From Elymus sibiricus (Eukaryota > Streptophyta > Magnoliopsida > Poales > Poaceae), in the NCBI GenBank assembly GCA_039707655.1, contig CM077667.1:541860222-541924221 (forward strand): a stretch of 64,000 nt of DNA. The letters are read 5' to 3'. The notes under the pieces were generated by a model. It was not told where the DNA came from and made no database searches. It saw only the letters and a list, made by a program, of their open reading frames with translations. Both the position numbers and the translations under genes were made by a program. Within the stretch, counting starts at the first letter, position 1; every line of letters starts with the position of its first letter. Positions 32,770-45,669 of this stretch are shown here, in pieces.

Positions 32770-34928
32770 TGTAGGAGATATGCCCTGGAGGCAATAATAT
32801 ATGTTATTGATTATCTTCCTGTTCATAATTAGGTTTACTTTCCATGCTATAACTGCTATGGTTCTCGAGTCTACAATAACCACGAGGCTCGGAGGAAGAC
32901 TCATATGCACGTGTGGAATAATAAACGGTAAAATGTATTCCTAGTCTGGCCTCTAAGACTGGCTCAAGTATTGCATGATGATCCTGTTTTCCTGATCATG
33001 GGCATGGCTATGCCGGCAATTTTGAGGGCACAATGTTAGAAGAACATTTGTGTTGAATCGACCCGAATTGATGTTATGCTATGAGATTCATTCGTCATAA
33101 GTTAATGGTTAATAACACAGAGATGGTTAACGTTTGCATAATTCCTTAGACCATGAGAGTATCGAGTTACTTCATGCTTGCTTCATGAACTTTGGGGTTT
33201 GTTAAACGTCATCCGTAAATGGGTGGCTATTACGGCGGCTTACGGGTTCATGGAAAAGTATGTCAAGTAACTTGATAGCTCAAGATTGAGATTTGCTCCT
33301 CCGACGATGGAGAGATATCTCTGGGCCCTCTCGGTGTTACGGTATCCATCATCGTCTGGCCAGACACTTTGTGATTTGATCACGGGGATGCCGGAACACG
33401 GGAACGAGAAAAGAGAACAATACCGGTAACGAGGTAACTGGCATAGTGGACAAGTTGTTGATCCGCGAGGATGCCAACATGTCTCACCTCGGGTATTTGT
33501 AACATATCGCGAAGCAACAGGAATAGCACACGGCAACTGGAGGTTCACTCGAATATTCATTCGTGTGGGTATAGGGATCAATATGGGTGTCCACGGCTCC
33601 GATGTTGATCATTGATCGGAAGGGGTTCCGGGTCATGTCTATGCTTCACCGAACCTATAGGGTCACACGCTTAAGGGTCATCTATCTGCTGAATACTAGA
33701 CAGGGAGTCTGAGAGAAAATCACCGAAAAAGTTTTCGGACACCGGAAAAGTTTCGGACAGCGGAAAAGTTCCGCAGAGAGAACACCGGAACAGTTTCGGT
33801 AAAACTGAAAAGTTGTTTCAGGGGATACCATAAAGTCAAATTGGTTTTGGCACATGCCTGATAATTCGTGGAGGGTGCCAGAATCATTCTGGAAACTTTC
33901 TGGAATTTTCCTGGATGAAAACCGGAAATGTTCCGGAGCTGCCGAAACCGCTTCAGATGCTTTTCGCAGATGAAAATCACTAAACCGGAATTGTTCCGGA
34001 TCGCATTGAAAATTATTTTAGTGGGTACTGGAAATGTTCTAAGCCCACATAAATATTTTCAGTTCGACCGGACGCTGAAAAATGTCGTCGTGAATAGTGA
34101 AAGTGCTTTTTGGGATATTTATGGAAAAGTCACCTTTTGGGATATTTTCCCAAAAGGTTTCTAGAAGGCTTGGGGGCCAAGAAACCCTACCCCTTGGATT
34201 TCCTATAAATAGAGGTGGAGGGGCTGCCTCCACACTTACTCCTTCTCACATACAAGTGCCATGACATTTCTGGCTTCTCTCTCCCTCCCAGCGAAATAGT
34301 TTCGTAGAGCCGAAAGGCTGTCTGGGTTCCGGTGGGAACTAGTTCTGGACGGCGAAGCCCTGCCGGATAGATGACACCGTATGTGTGCAATCCCGTAGAG
34401 AGGTCGTAGGTTCGATCTTTTTGCCCGAGGGGCTGTTCGAGGGTCCTCCCGAAGGGCTGTCCAAGTTTCTGTCCGAGTTTCGGGGGTCCTCCCGAAGGGC
34501 TGTCCGTGAGGCCTCCCGGAGGGCTGTCCGAGGATCCGTCCGGTGGGACTATCCGAAAGACTGTCCAGAGGCCTCCCAGAGGGCTGTCCGAGGATCCGTC
34601 CGGTGGGACTATCCGAAAGACTGTCCAGAGGCCTCCCGGAGGGCTGTCCGAGGATCCGTCCGGTGGGACTATCCGAGGGACTGTCCCGAGGCCTCTCGAA
34701 GGGCTGCCCGGAGATCCGTCCGGTGAGCTGACGAGGGAGTACATCCTCGCGGTTGGGAGGTTGTAAAATCCTAGCTGCGGGGATCTGCACCGCCGATCGT
34801 CATCGACTCTACTTCCGCTGCGCTACGAGTCGGTAACGAAACAGATCAAACCTTGTATGCAGTCTCCATAGTGATCCTGGGCTGGTGCGTAGGTCGAAAT
34901 TTTTTGTTTTCCGCTGCGTTCCCCTACA
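32770..34928 (+). mobile_element. element C left LTR
   Basis: 2159 bp. U3 (33720-34060) holds a cluster of CCGGAA-n-TTCCGG palindromes (e.g. ccggaaatgttccgg near 33921, ccggaattgttccgg near 33985). TATA box 34204-34211. Downstream of it lies the 60-bp tandem repeat. Long open frames on both strands here are LTR sequence. Confidence 0.9.
34508..34687 (+). repeat. 60-bp tandem repeat in R-U5 of element C, three units
   Basis: Units at 34508-34567, 34568-34627 and 34628-34687 begin gaggcctccc and contain gaggatccgtccggtgggac. A fourth diverged part-unit follows. The right LTR has only two full units (41972-42091). Confidence 0.9.
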
Positions 34929-36316
34929 GTGGCATCAAGAGCCGTGCTATGCGTAGATGCAAGTTGCGATCTAGAATACATAGAGATGTATGGGTGTTGC
35001 ACAATATAATTAGGTAGTAGATGAGTTCTATTGCTGAAAATTATTTGTGCGGGTAGCAGATGAAATCTGTTACCCAATGTTCTTGTTGCTTCCCTGGAAT
35101 TTGCATATTTCTGATCTTGATAACGGTATGGTGGAGTTTCAAAGTTCTGGCAATCCGCGATCCTGATTGATCAACGAAGTGCTAACAGTTCTTTGAATTC
35201 CACCGTAGTTAAAAAGAAAGATGAAATTTCGCAGACGAAAGGGCAATGCAGATATGATCTGCACGGGGGTCACGCGTATGACGAAGTTTAGTATGGGGCT
35301 CGAGATTTTATTATCTCGTGTTTCATACACCCCGCAATGTTAATCTAGCGACTTGGATTATCATGCTTGAAGATGGACGTTGGTAGCTTCGGTTTGTTTC
35401 GAAACCTTAGAAGCCACGTAAAACAAGTTTTTGCATGAACCGATTAGAGGCGTCTAACTTGGTTTTGCAGGATGGTTTGCATGTGCATGTGATGTGGTAT
35501 AGCAGTGCTCATATTAATTTGATTATGTATGAGATGCCTATATGATGTAAATTAATTAACATGACCCGCGTGTCATGATTCGGCATGATGGCTGGAGCCA
35601 TATGATTGTCACTTTAATGACCTGCGTGTCAACCTTAAGTAATGCACTTATTTTATTAGCTATAGAGATAGCAATATTATCTGGTGCATCGACAAGGTGG
35701 TGGCAAACTTCGCAAAGGTGAACACCGGCGCGAATGCCAAAGACGAAGAGATACTTGACTTCTCCGTCAGAAAGGGCTATACCATATCATGCTAATTATG
35801 AATTGCCTGAGATGTTTATCCCTTTGTTGCACCCTTCTTGATTGCGCGGTAGTCGCTTTTTATTAGGGTGATCTCTCACTAAAATATCAAGTAGTTAGTG
35901 TTCTCCCAAGTGTAGCACCGTCATGGCACCTAACTTTTCGGGGTATCACAGGATCTCCCTGGGTACGAACGATTAGGGATGTGTGAGGCGGGTGAGTTGA
36001 GACCTCGCAGCGAGATCACTTGGTTGTCTTGACGTTCTGGAAGGATCTCCCTGAGCTCGGAACATGCCCATCGAAAGATGAACAAGAGTCACATAGAGAT
36101 GTGATCGGCAAGTTTGCCTACCGATTGAAGTTCGCGCCATCAATGTTCATCTCGTTCAATGGCGTTGAATGGATATGCGGATCTTGAATCACTCACAATC
36201 AATTATGAGAGATATTGATTTGAGTGGGAGCGCATTGTAGAATTAATTCTTTTAATTCTCAGTGCAATTAATTATGAACACTGTCTAAGTGTTATTTGCA
36301 TAATAGTTGTAGAATA
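34929..36316 (+). other. leader of element C
   Basis: It starts with gtggcatcaagagcc, a tRNA-Met-type primer site abutting the LTR. Non-coding for about 1.39 kb, with an arrangement parallel to the Angela leader. Confidence 0.6.
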
Positions 36317-39300
36317 ATGGCTCGCGTTTCCACCTTCCCAATTAAAATTGAATAGCTGTTAAATATCTGGTTAAAACTTTACGGTTGGTAACGTAATGAG
36401 AGGATTGTCCTCCAGAGTGCCGAGAAGGACTTGTCCTATCGCATGCTTTCGGTATTCTCCCGCTAATGCTATGGATCATGTGACTCTCGTCCATCGATCC
36501 AAAAGCTAGAATTCCGTTTCAGTCAAGTGCAATATGTTTGCTTCCATGAGACCCGAACTTCGAAAGTTTGGATAGTTATGTGATATTCATGGAATCTGAA
36601 AATCATTTTCAGAGACAGACAAAGGCTGAAAAATATGAGATATCCAAAGCAATGTTTGTTTGCAAACTATTAGTAAAGGAGTTTACTATCCATTAGACTG
36701 ATAAGAGAGGGATCCAGAAGAACGCCTGTCATATGATGATGGTGAATAAAACAACAACTTAAAGAGAAAGGAAGTATCCGAAGGGTGTTAGTGAATCTTT
36801 CATGCCTAGGAAGTCCGGGGCTATCGCCACTCTTAAGTTGGGTGCTTCTTCTGAGAGTAGGAGAAATACTGAAAGTTAAACTGTTAGAAGTATAATGGCA
36901 AAAGGAAAGAAGACTGGAATATCCAGCTCATGTATGAATGTCATACACGTTTTTGATGTATAGAAGGCTGGTCAAAGATATAGTTCTTGGGAATTATGGT
37001 TAAACATGTTAATCACTAATTCTTGGGTATTGTGAGTTAATCACAAAGATACCCGCTCGATTGCATTCTGTTGCAACTCGATGTAAGAACTACTATGGCC
37101 TGAAAGACTAGCCAGGGATGAGGTTTAGATACACGCAGGGAACATAGTAAATGTTACTATGCCTTCCATCGGTGTATTCCCTATGTATTTACTTTCATAA
37201 TTCATTTTAGAGTTTCACACTCTAGCCCATTGCATAAGGTATCTTGCAAGAAGGTTGTTCATAAGAGAACTTTTGATGTTCGATGTTATGAATAACATAA
37301 GGGCCATACTTTCATTATGAATGAGACGTATGTTATGAATATTGATATTAATACATTACCTCTGGGTTTGCTTTCATAATTCATTATAGAGTTTCATACA
37401 CTCTAGCCCATTGCACAATGTATCTTGCAAGAAGGTTATTCATAAGAGAACTTTTGATGTTCGGTGTTATGAATAACATGAAGGGCCATGCTTCCATCAA
37501 GGATGGGATGTATGTTATGAATATTGATGGTAATATGATACATCCATAACACTGACGCTAAATGTCGCAAGACTAAAAGAATACCACATATGTGTGGCAC
37601 TGCATTTGGTCACATTGGAGAAACCCGCAAGGAAAATTCCATTATGATGGGTTTTGAAGTCGTTTGATTTTTAATCATCTGACACTTGCAACTTTCCTCT
37701 GAAAGGTGAAGTGACTGAAATATCGTTCACAGGCCATGAGGAACGAGCAAAGAACATATTGGTGATCATACATTATGATGTGTGTAGTCCAATAAATGTT
37801 GTTGCAAGTAGTGGATTTATCTATCTTCAGAAATGACTCAAGTAGATATGTGGATATTTACTTGTTGAGACGTAAGTCTGGATCTTTTGAATTCATTCAT
37901 AAGGTTTTCAAAAATGAAGTAGAAGTTGTTGTAACAAGAAAATTATGTTTCTACAATTCGATTGCAGAAAGGAATATTTGAGTTACAAGTTTAGCGAATG
38001 TCTGATGAGTTGTGAAACGGGTTTCATAACTTGCACCTCCCGGAGCACCACTGCAACTGGAAAGTCCGTGAAGATGTAATCGAACCATTTAAGACATGGT
38101 AAGATCAAAGATGACATAAATAGATTTGCCATTATCCCTTTTAAGGTGATGCTTTAGAGACTGCGGCTTTTACACTGAAAAGAGAAACATCAGGTCTGTT
38201 GAAATGACGCCATGGTATGGTACGCCCAACCATGTTATATCTTTTCTTAACATTTGGAATATGGGGCTTGTGTAAAAGGTTACAAACCTATTCCAAATCA
38301 GACAAGTGCTACTTTGTAAGGTTATCCCAAGTCATTGGGTATTCCCCCACCACTATACCGAGGCAAAGGATTTTGCCGCAAAACGGGATGCTTTTAAAGA
38401 GAATAGTTCTTACAAAAGGTGAGTGGGAGGACAGTGCAACTCGACGAGATAACCAGTATCTTCGTCATCAGGTCAAAGAGAAGGAACCTTGGAAGTGATT
38501 CCGGAGTTTCCTACTGCGACTAATACGGAAGCCTCTACATGAGATGTATGGACTTCGGTCGAACTTGCAGCTGAACCACGTAGGCAAAGCTCGTGCAAAC
38601 CTATCAGGTGCACAAACGAGATATTGTTGTTAGACAACAGTATACCTACAATACACAAGGAAGCGTTGATGGGCCCTGACTCCGGAATTGGCTAAATGCC
38701 AATACAATCCGAGATAGTTTCCATATAAGTGATTCGAGATTAAAATCTTGATACACCTTTCAGAAGGCTTAGAGTCTAACGAATATTTATGGAACTAGAA
38801 ACTGATACAGATAAAATGTTTTATCCATAAAGCTCGACTTGTTGCAATAACAAGTTCAAGGAGTTGACTACGATGAGATTGTCTCACCGTAGCGATGCTT
38901 GAAGTCGGTTCGGGTTGAACTAGCAATTAATACATATTTCAATCATGAGATATGAAACATGGATGACAAAAGGATTTCCATCTCATGGAAATGAAACCTA
39001 GGACTTGTATGTGATACAGTCCAAAGTAATTTGTCGATCCAGAGAATGCTAGTAAGTATGCAAACTTCAGAGTTCCAGCAATGGACAGAAGAGAGCAAAG
39101 TGGAGTTGGAATCTTCGTTTTTGATGGAATGGTCAAAAGGGTTTGACTTCATCAAATGGGTATCGAAGATGCTTGTGATTCAAGAAAGTAAGTGGGAGCA
39201 TGATAATATTTCTAAAAACCTTGTGTACTTGACACATTGTTAATTGGAAATAAATTTCTTGACACGAATTAGGACTTCATTTGAAAATAGTTTTTCGATG

Positions 39301-40190
39301 AAGTGCTTAGGCTAAATAGCCTCAATATTAGGCATGATGATCTATGGAGATAGATTTACCTAATAGGGCTAAGCTATGAATACATATTGACAAGATGCTA
39401 AAACTTTTTAGCATTTAAAACGCCAAGGAGTGATTCTTGCCGAAATCACATGGAAAGAGTTTTGCAAGACTCGGTGTCTCAAAACACTGATGAGCAAAAT
39501 ACATGATGGAGATTCCACACACTCTTGTGTTTGGATTAATCATGTAGTCCATGGTATGTAAATCAACCAGATATGTCCAATACTCCAAAGTTGTTGCGAG
39601 TATAGATACCATAGTGATCAAAGTACTGATCATAGGACAACAGTGAAAGATGTCATTGAGTACTAGAGTAGTAGTGATGACATGTTTTCTCGCAAGCAGA
39701 GATTATGAAGTGCTCGTTGTACGTAATTACATCGATACAGTCTTCATCAATACTCCATGCGATTTTCGATTTAAGTTAAGGGTTTTGTGTAATACACAAT
39801 ATGGTGGCACGGTAGTTGGAAATTGTTCCAAACAAGATACTGTGGCGAATTCTATAACAAAGGCTGAGTATGTTGACGCTTAAGAAGCGACAAAGAAGTT
39901 GTTGAATCATATAGTTCATTCATGAACTTAGTATGGTTCCAAGATGGCTTTGGTCTATGGGACACTATTGCAGATAGTTGCTCCATAGCTCAGTCTGAGG
40001 AATCAGGTTTCGACCAATGATTCACACATATGCAAAGCAAAGTCCACACAAAATATGAATTTTGTGAAAGCGTGAAAACGCGAGGATATGCAAAGTTACA
40101 CACGGAGCTGAAGTTGTCAGATCCGTTGGACATCAGGCTATACCACAAGCGAAGCATATTTTACACCAGTATGCCATAGGTGTAAAGTGC
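36317..40190 (+). pseudogene. decayed Copia gag-pol of element C
   Basis: ATG 36317 begins MARVSTFPIKIE, matching the Angela gag start, then stops. Recognisable DNA-level homology to Angela continues: RT-like tract at 38826-38930 (aagctcgacttgttgcaa ... gttgactacgatgag), and an RNase H tract at 39830-39880 reading SKQDTVANSITKAEYVDA (Angela: SKQSVVADSTCEAEYIAA). Many stops, frameshifts and deletions interrupt all frames. A block near 37180-37290 is repeated at 37366-37480 (cattttagagtttcaca/cattatagagtttcata). It cannot encode any retroviral enzyme. Confidence 0.8.
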
Positions 40191-40233
40191 ATTAGCATTG
40201 ACTAGATTATTGACTCTAGTTCAAGTGGGAGTC

Positions 40234-42332
40234 TGTAGGAGATATGCCCTAGAGGCAATAATATATGTTATTGATTATCTCCCTGTTCATAATTAGGTTT
40301 ATGTTCCATGCTATAACTGCTATGGTTCTCGAGTCTACAATAACCACGAGGCTCGGAGGAAGACTCATATGCACGTGTGGAATAATAAATGGTAAAATGT
40401 ATTCCTAGTCTGTCCTCTAAGACTGGCTCAAGTATTGCATGATGATCCTGTTTTCCTGATCATGGGCATGGCTATGCCGACAATTTTGAGGGCACAATGT
40501 TAGAAGAACATTTGTGTTGAATCGACCCGAATTGATGTTATGCTATGAGATTCATTCGTCATAAGTTAATGGTTAATAACACAGAGATGGTTAACGTTTG
40601 CATAATTCCTTAGACCATGAGAGTATCGAGTTACTTCATGCTTGCTTCATGAACTTTGGGGTTTGTTAAACGTCATCCGTAAATGGGTGGCTATTACGGC
40701 GGCTTACGGGTTCATGGAAAAGTATGTCAAGTAACTTGATAGCTCAAGATTGGGATTTGCTCCTCCGACGATGGAGAGATATCTCTGGTCCCTCTCGGTG
40801 TTATGGTATCCATCATCGTCTGGCCAGACACTTTGTGATTTGATCACGGGGATGCCGGAACACGAGAACGAGAAAAGAGAACAATACCGGTAACGAGGTA
40901 ACTAGCATAGTGGACAAGTTGTTGATCCGCGGGGATGCCAACATGTCTCACCTCGGGTATTTGTAACATATCGCGAAGCAACAGGAATAGCACACGGCAA
41001 CTGGAGGTTCACTCGAATATTCATTCGTGTGGCTATAGGGATCAATATGGGTGTCCACGGCTCCGATGTTGATCATTGATCGGAAGGGGTTCCGGGTCAT
41101 GTTTATGCTTCACCGAACCTATAGGGTCACACGCTTAAGGGTCATCTATCTGCTGAATACTAGACAGGGAGTCTGAGAGAAAATCACCGAAAAAGTTTTC
41201 GGACACCGGAAAAGTTTCGGACAGCGGAAAAGTTCCGCAGAGAGAACACCGGAACAGTTTCGGTAAAACTGAAAAGTTGTTTCAGGGGATACCATAAAGT
41301 CAAATTGGTTTTGGCACATGCCTGATAATTCTTGGAGGGTGCCAGAATCATTCTGGAAACTTTCTGGAATTTTCCTGGATGAAAACCGGAAATGTTCCGG
41401 AGCTGCCGAAACCGCTTCAGATGCTTTTCGCAGATGAAAATCACTAAACCGGAATTGTTCCGGATCGCATTGAAAATTATTTTAGTGGGTACTGGAAATG
41501 TTCTAAGCCCACATAAATATTTTCAGTTCGACCGGACGCTGAAAAATGTCGTCGTGAATAGTGAAAGTGCTTTTTGGGATATTTATGGAAAAGTCACCTT
41601 TTGGGATATTTTCCCAAAAGGTTTCTAGAAGGCTTGGGGGCCAAGAAACCCTACCCCTTGGATTTCCTATAAATAGAGGTGGAGGGGCTGCCTCCACACT
41701 TACTCCTTCTCACATACAAGTGCCATGACATTTCTGGCTTCTCTCTCCCTCCCAGCGAAATAGTTTCGTAGAGCCGAAAGGCTGTCTGGGTTCCGGTGGG
41801 AACTAGTTCTGGACGGCGAAGCCCTGCCGGATAGATGACACCGTATGTGTGCAATCCCGTAGAGAGGTCGTAGGTTCGATCTTTTTGCCCGAGGGGCTGT
41901 TCGAGGGTCCTCCCGAAGGGCTGTCCAAGTTTCTGTCCGAGTTTCGGGGGTCCTCCCGAAGGGCTGTCCGTGAGGCCTCCCGGAGGGCTGTCCGAGGATC
42001 CGTCCGGTGGGACTATCCGAAAGACTGTCCAGAGGCCTCCCGGAGGGCTGTCCGAGGATCCGTCCGGTGGGACTATCCGAGGGACTGTCCCGAGGCCTCT
42101 CGAAGGGCTGCCCGGAGATCCGTCCGGTGAGCTGACGAGGGAGTACATCCTCGCGGTTGGGAGGTTGTAAAATCCTAGCTGCGGGGATCTGCACCGCCGA
42201 TTGTCATCGACTCTACTTCCGCTGCGCTACGAGTCGGTAACGAAACAGATCAAACCTTGTATGCAGTCTCCATAGTGATCCTGGGCTGGTGCGTAGGTCG
42301 AAAATTTTTGTTTTCCTCTGCGTTCCCCTACA
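40234..42332 (+). mobile_element. element C right LTR
   Basis: 2099 bp, the same as the left LTR except for scattered substitutions and one missing 60-bp unit. Preceded by the polypurine tract caagtgggagtc. Confidence 0.92.
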
Positions 42333-42547
42333 CTGAGAACGCGCCAAGTGGCGGCGCGTGGGAGTGATCCTTGGAAGGCTCCCGAAGGAGCGCTCGCCAA
42401 CTAGTTGGTCTCGAGTTCTCCCATGTTGTCCTCTTTTTCATTTAACTGTGCGCGAAAATGACCGGCCCAATTACCATACCCATGCCACCAACATCTGGGC
42501 TCACAATCACCCGCGTGTTACCCTTTTTCGAGCTCAGTATATCCGTA
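42333..42547 (+). repeat. DNA repeat element, right part after element C
   Basis: ctgag followed by aacgcgccaagtggcggcgc and gctcccgaaggagcgctcgc, the usual continuation of the GAGAGGCACG-containing repeat in Triticeae DNA. It ends near ccaactagttgg (about 42399-42410), and the rest is unassigned. Confidence 0.45.
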
Positions 42548-43617
42548 TCTCTATCTCTATCTCTACCTTATAATAAAGTACGGATTGCTTCTGTCGTCCG
42601 TCACGACATTTTGCAAAAAAGCCCGTGCAGTTTGTTGAAATCAACCCACATGCCATCTTTTGGTTGGGACAAATCATTTTTTCCATTTGACGTAAACTCC
42701 CTGACTTTTATACTAATCAACCCGCATCCAACTTTAACTCACATTGAATCGTTTTCTGTTTTTTACATAAAACACCCTAATATTTGCATTAATCAACCTG
42801 CAGTCCATTTGAAATAAATATTTTTCAAAATATTCATATCTTTGAAATCCTAACACCTATTTCAACATGTTATATGCGAAATTTGATTAGAAAAATGTGT
42901 AGTTTCTGAATATGATATTAGTTCTATCTATTAACTATTAAAAATATTATTTAGGGTGCTACCTAAATCAATGACGCATGATCCTTCATTGTTTCGTACC
43001 GGAATTTATTAGTATTGCAAATGAACTTGCCGCACGCATTGCTCTGTGCTGCTTGCCCAAGGAGCAAGTGAGGAAAATAATTACAGTGAATCAATTACAG
43101 TTCGTAGGCATGTTATACTTCCACCAGTTTCTCTCTTTGTACATGTCTCATGATCGAAGACCCTATGTACATATTTTTTTAGCGAAATCCACATGCGTAC
43201 TTACCAACGGACTACATAATTCTTTTTTATAGTGACTATATAAATAATTTTATATCATATACACACTTATAAATATCATGAACATAGGAAGTACATGAAG
43301 ATTTATTTTGAAAATATCCAAAAAATTCTTGTGATTGTCATGAACGTTGATATTGGAACCGATAGATAGGATCTTAATTTGTGTTTTATCCACTGCATGT
43401 GACGGTGACACACACACACATATATATATTTTCTTAAATAAACATAATTTATAGACGCGGACTCCTTAGTATCGAACGACACCGATTGAATGCTATCTGG
43501 TCGTAGGTGCATGCCATCAATATTACAAGTCACAACCAAAATTGAATCGAAATGAGAACAATGGCTCGGATAAAAAATATTTACTCTCCTGTTGCAACGT
43601 ACATGCATGTTTGCTAG
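42548..43617 (+). mobile_element. small non-autonomous Helitron
   Basis: The 5' end tctctatctctatctctacc with ataataaagtacgg follows an A. The 3' end has ctcctgttgcaacgtacatgc (43586-43606, degenerate hairpin), then CTAG at 43614-43617 followed by T. 1.07 kb, no Rep/helicase or other gene. Insertion between A and T agrees with Helitron preference. Confidence 0.65.
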
Positions 43618-44022
43618 TATCACCTATATCCCTTTTTCCCCGCGATCTAGCTGTGACGCACCTGTCCTAATATAGGGCCAATCCTATTTGGCCCGTGGGT
43701 TGCTGGTTAGCGACCACGTGCGCACCCCCACCCCCGGTCCAACGGATACATTTTTGTTCCGGCCCAACTAGCTTTCTTTTTTGTGTTTATTTTTTTCCTT
43801 TTTTAGTTTTTCCTTCTATCCATTCTTTATTCATTTCCATTTTTTCTTTTCTTTCATTTTTCTTTTTCTCTTGTTAATTTTTATTTGTTTTTAAATTTCT
43901 TTTTCTTCTTCATTTTTTGGACATCTTTTTATTTTTTTTGAACATTTTCTTTTAAAATAGCCAACATATTTCAAATTCTTAACCAGTACGTCTACATTTT
44001 TAACATATTTCAAATTTGTGAT

Positions 44023-44060
<38 letters not shown>

Positions 44061-44295
44061 TTCTTGATTTGGCACGATCTTGATATATCACAAGCTTTGT
44101 TAATATAGTTGGATCTTATGTTGTTCTTCCCTCTCTATCTCGTTGTGATGAATGGAGTCTTTTCCTTTGATGTTTTGTTATTATCGGATTGACTATTTTG
44201 GATTTGAGAACACTTGATGTATGTCTTGCATGTGGATACCAGTGGTGACAATGGGGTATTGTATTCAGTCACTTGATGTATGTTTTGGTAATCAA
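43618..44295. other. intergenic DNA with a (TC)n microsatellite
   Basis: A T-rich low-complexity tract at 43770-43990, a CT repeat at 44029-44057 (about 14 units), then unassigned repeat-like DNA. No gene supported. Confidence 0.6.
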
Positions 44296-44950
44296 CTTGC
44301 GGATTCCCTAGGTGATAATGAGGTAATCTAGGCACATAAGTTGATACACGTTTTCATCATACTTTCTCCGATATAAACTTTGGGGTACTCTTTCAAGTTC
44401 TTTGTGTTGGATTGAATATTATGAATCTGAAATTGTCTTGTGGATTCCCTAGGTGATAATGGGGTAATCCAGGCACATAGGTTGATACACGTTTTCATCC
44501 TACTTTCTCCGATAGAAACTTTGGGGTACTTTTTGAAGTTCTTTGTGTTGGATTGAATATTATGAATCTGAAATTGTTTGGTGTTATCTTAGTACGAACT
44601 CTAGGCTGTTTGTAACACTTATAGGGATGCCTCAATAGATTGATTAGAAAGGATAACTTTGAGGTGGTTTGCTACCTACAACAATTTCATCTTATGTTCG
44701 TCGCTATTGATAAGAACTTTGGAGTGATTCTTTGTCGCACGTTGAGGGATGGTTATATGATTCAATTATGTTAGTGTTATTTTAGTATGAACTCTAGGGC
44801 TGTTTGTGACACTTATAGGGATGACTCAATAGATTGATCAGAAAGGATAACTTTGAGGTGGTTTGCTACCTACAACAATTTTATCTTATGTTCGCCGCTA
44901 TTGATAAGAACTTTTGAGTGATTCTTTGTCGCATGTTGAGGGATGGTTAT
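44296..44950 (+). repeat. two adjacent local tandem duplications
   Basis: First pair: 44296-44436 and 44437-44577 (ggattccctaggtgataatg ... aatctgaaattgt). Second pair: about 44580-44765 and 44768-44952 (gtgttatcttagtacgaact ... ggatggttatatgattcaat). Copies differ by several substitutions. No coding function seen; part of an unassigned repeat ending near 45365. Confidence 0.75.
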
Positions 44951-45669
44951 ATGATTCAATTATGTTAGCACTGTTGAGACATTGCACTAGTGAAAGTATG
45001 ACCCTAGGCCTTGTTTCCAAGCATTTCAATACCGTTTTTGCTCATTTTTTTCACTTGCTACCTTACCATTTTTATTTATTCAGATTACAAAAACCTATAT
45101 CTACTATCCATACTACACTTCTATCACCATATCTTCGCCAAACTAGTGCACCTATACAATTTGCCATTGTATTGGGTGTGTTGGGGACACAAGAGATTGC
45201 TTGTATTTGATTACATGGTTGTTTGAGAGAGACCACCTTCATCCTACACCTCTCGCAAATTGATAAACCTTAGGCCATCCACTTGAGGGAAAATTGCTAT
45301 CGTCCTGCAAAACTCTGCGCTTGGAGGCCCAACAGAATCTGCAATAATAAAGTTGCGTAGTAGAAATCAGGAGCCCGGTTGGGTGGACGAAAAAGGTACG
45401 ACACTGACCGGGCAGCCCGCCCGAGTGTTTGGAGCGGATATGGGGTCCGGTTGTAGATGCTCTAGCTCCTGTGTACTGTGTACAAAGAGTGAGATCATCT
45501 GGTCTGAAACGTCCAACTAGAGCGTGCATGCATGCCACACCAGCACATATGAACAACTCTGGTGTGATTGCGGCAAACATCGTCAATAGAAGCACGCTCC
45601 AGTTTGGTGTTGGCATTGGCGTTGAAGCTGGTATAGCAGGGAAGAGGACCCTCCTTCCTTCTTTCTTAG
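44951..45669. other. unassigned repeat-derived DNA
   Basis: 45240-45365 (cctctcgcaaattgataaacc ... cttggaggcccaacag) resembles the end of a common Triticeae repeat. 45366-45656 is unassigned. No gene recognised; ORFs here lack domains. Confidence 0.35.

Larger units (their letters stand above)
32770..42332 (+). mobile_element. element C: Copia retrotransposon with near-identical LTRs and decayed coding region
   Basis: LTRs 32770-34928 (2159 bp) and 40234-42332 (2099 bp) start TGTAGGAGATATGCCC and end CCCCTACA. The target duplication ctgag is perfect (32765-32769 and 42333-42337). The LTR start and coding remnants are related to Angela. By eye the two LTRs differ at fewer than twenty positions over 2.1 kb plus one 60-bp repeat unit. 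The internal region has no open gag-pol frame. TATA boxes at 34204-34211 and 41668-41675. Confidence 0.92.

Noticed and set aside
32206..32910. 234-codon minus-strand frame
   Set aside because: Composition is driven by A/T runs and GAGAGGCACG units, and it crosses the start of element C. No protein features.
34187..34790. 184-185-codon minus-strand frames with 20-residue repeats
   Set aside because: They arise from the 60-bp tandem repeat in the LTR of element C and recur shortened in the other LTR. There is no independent coding evidence.
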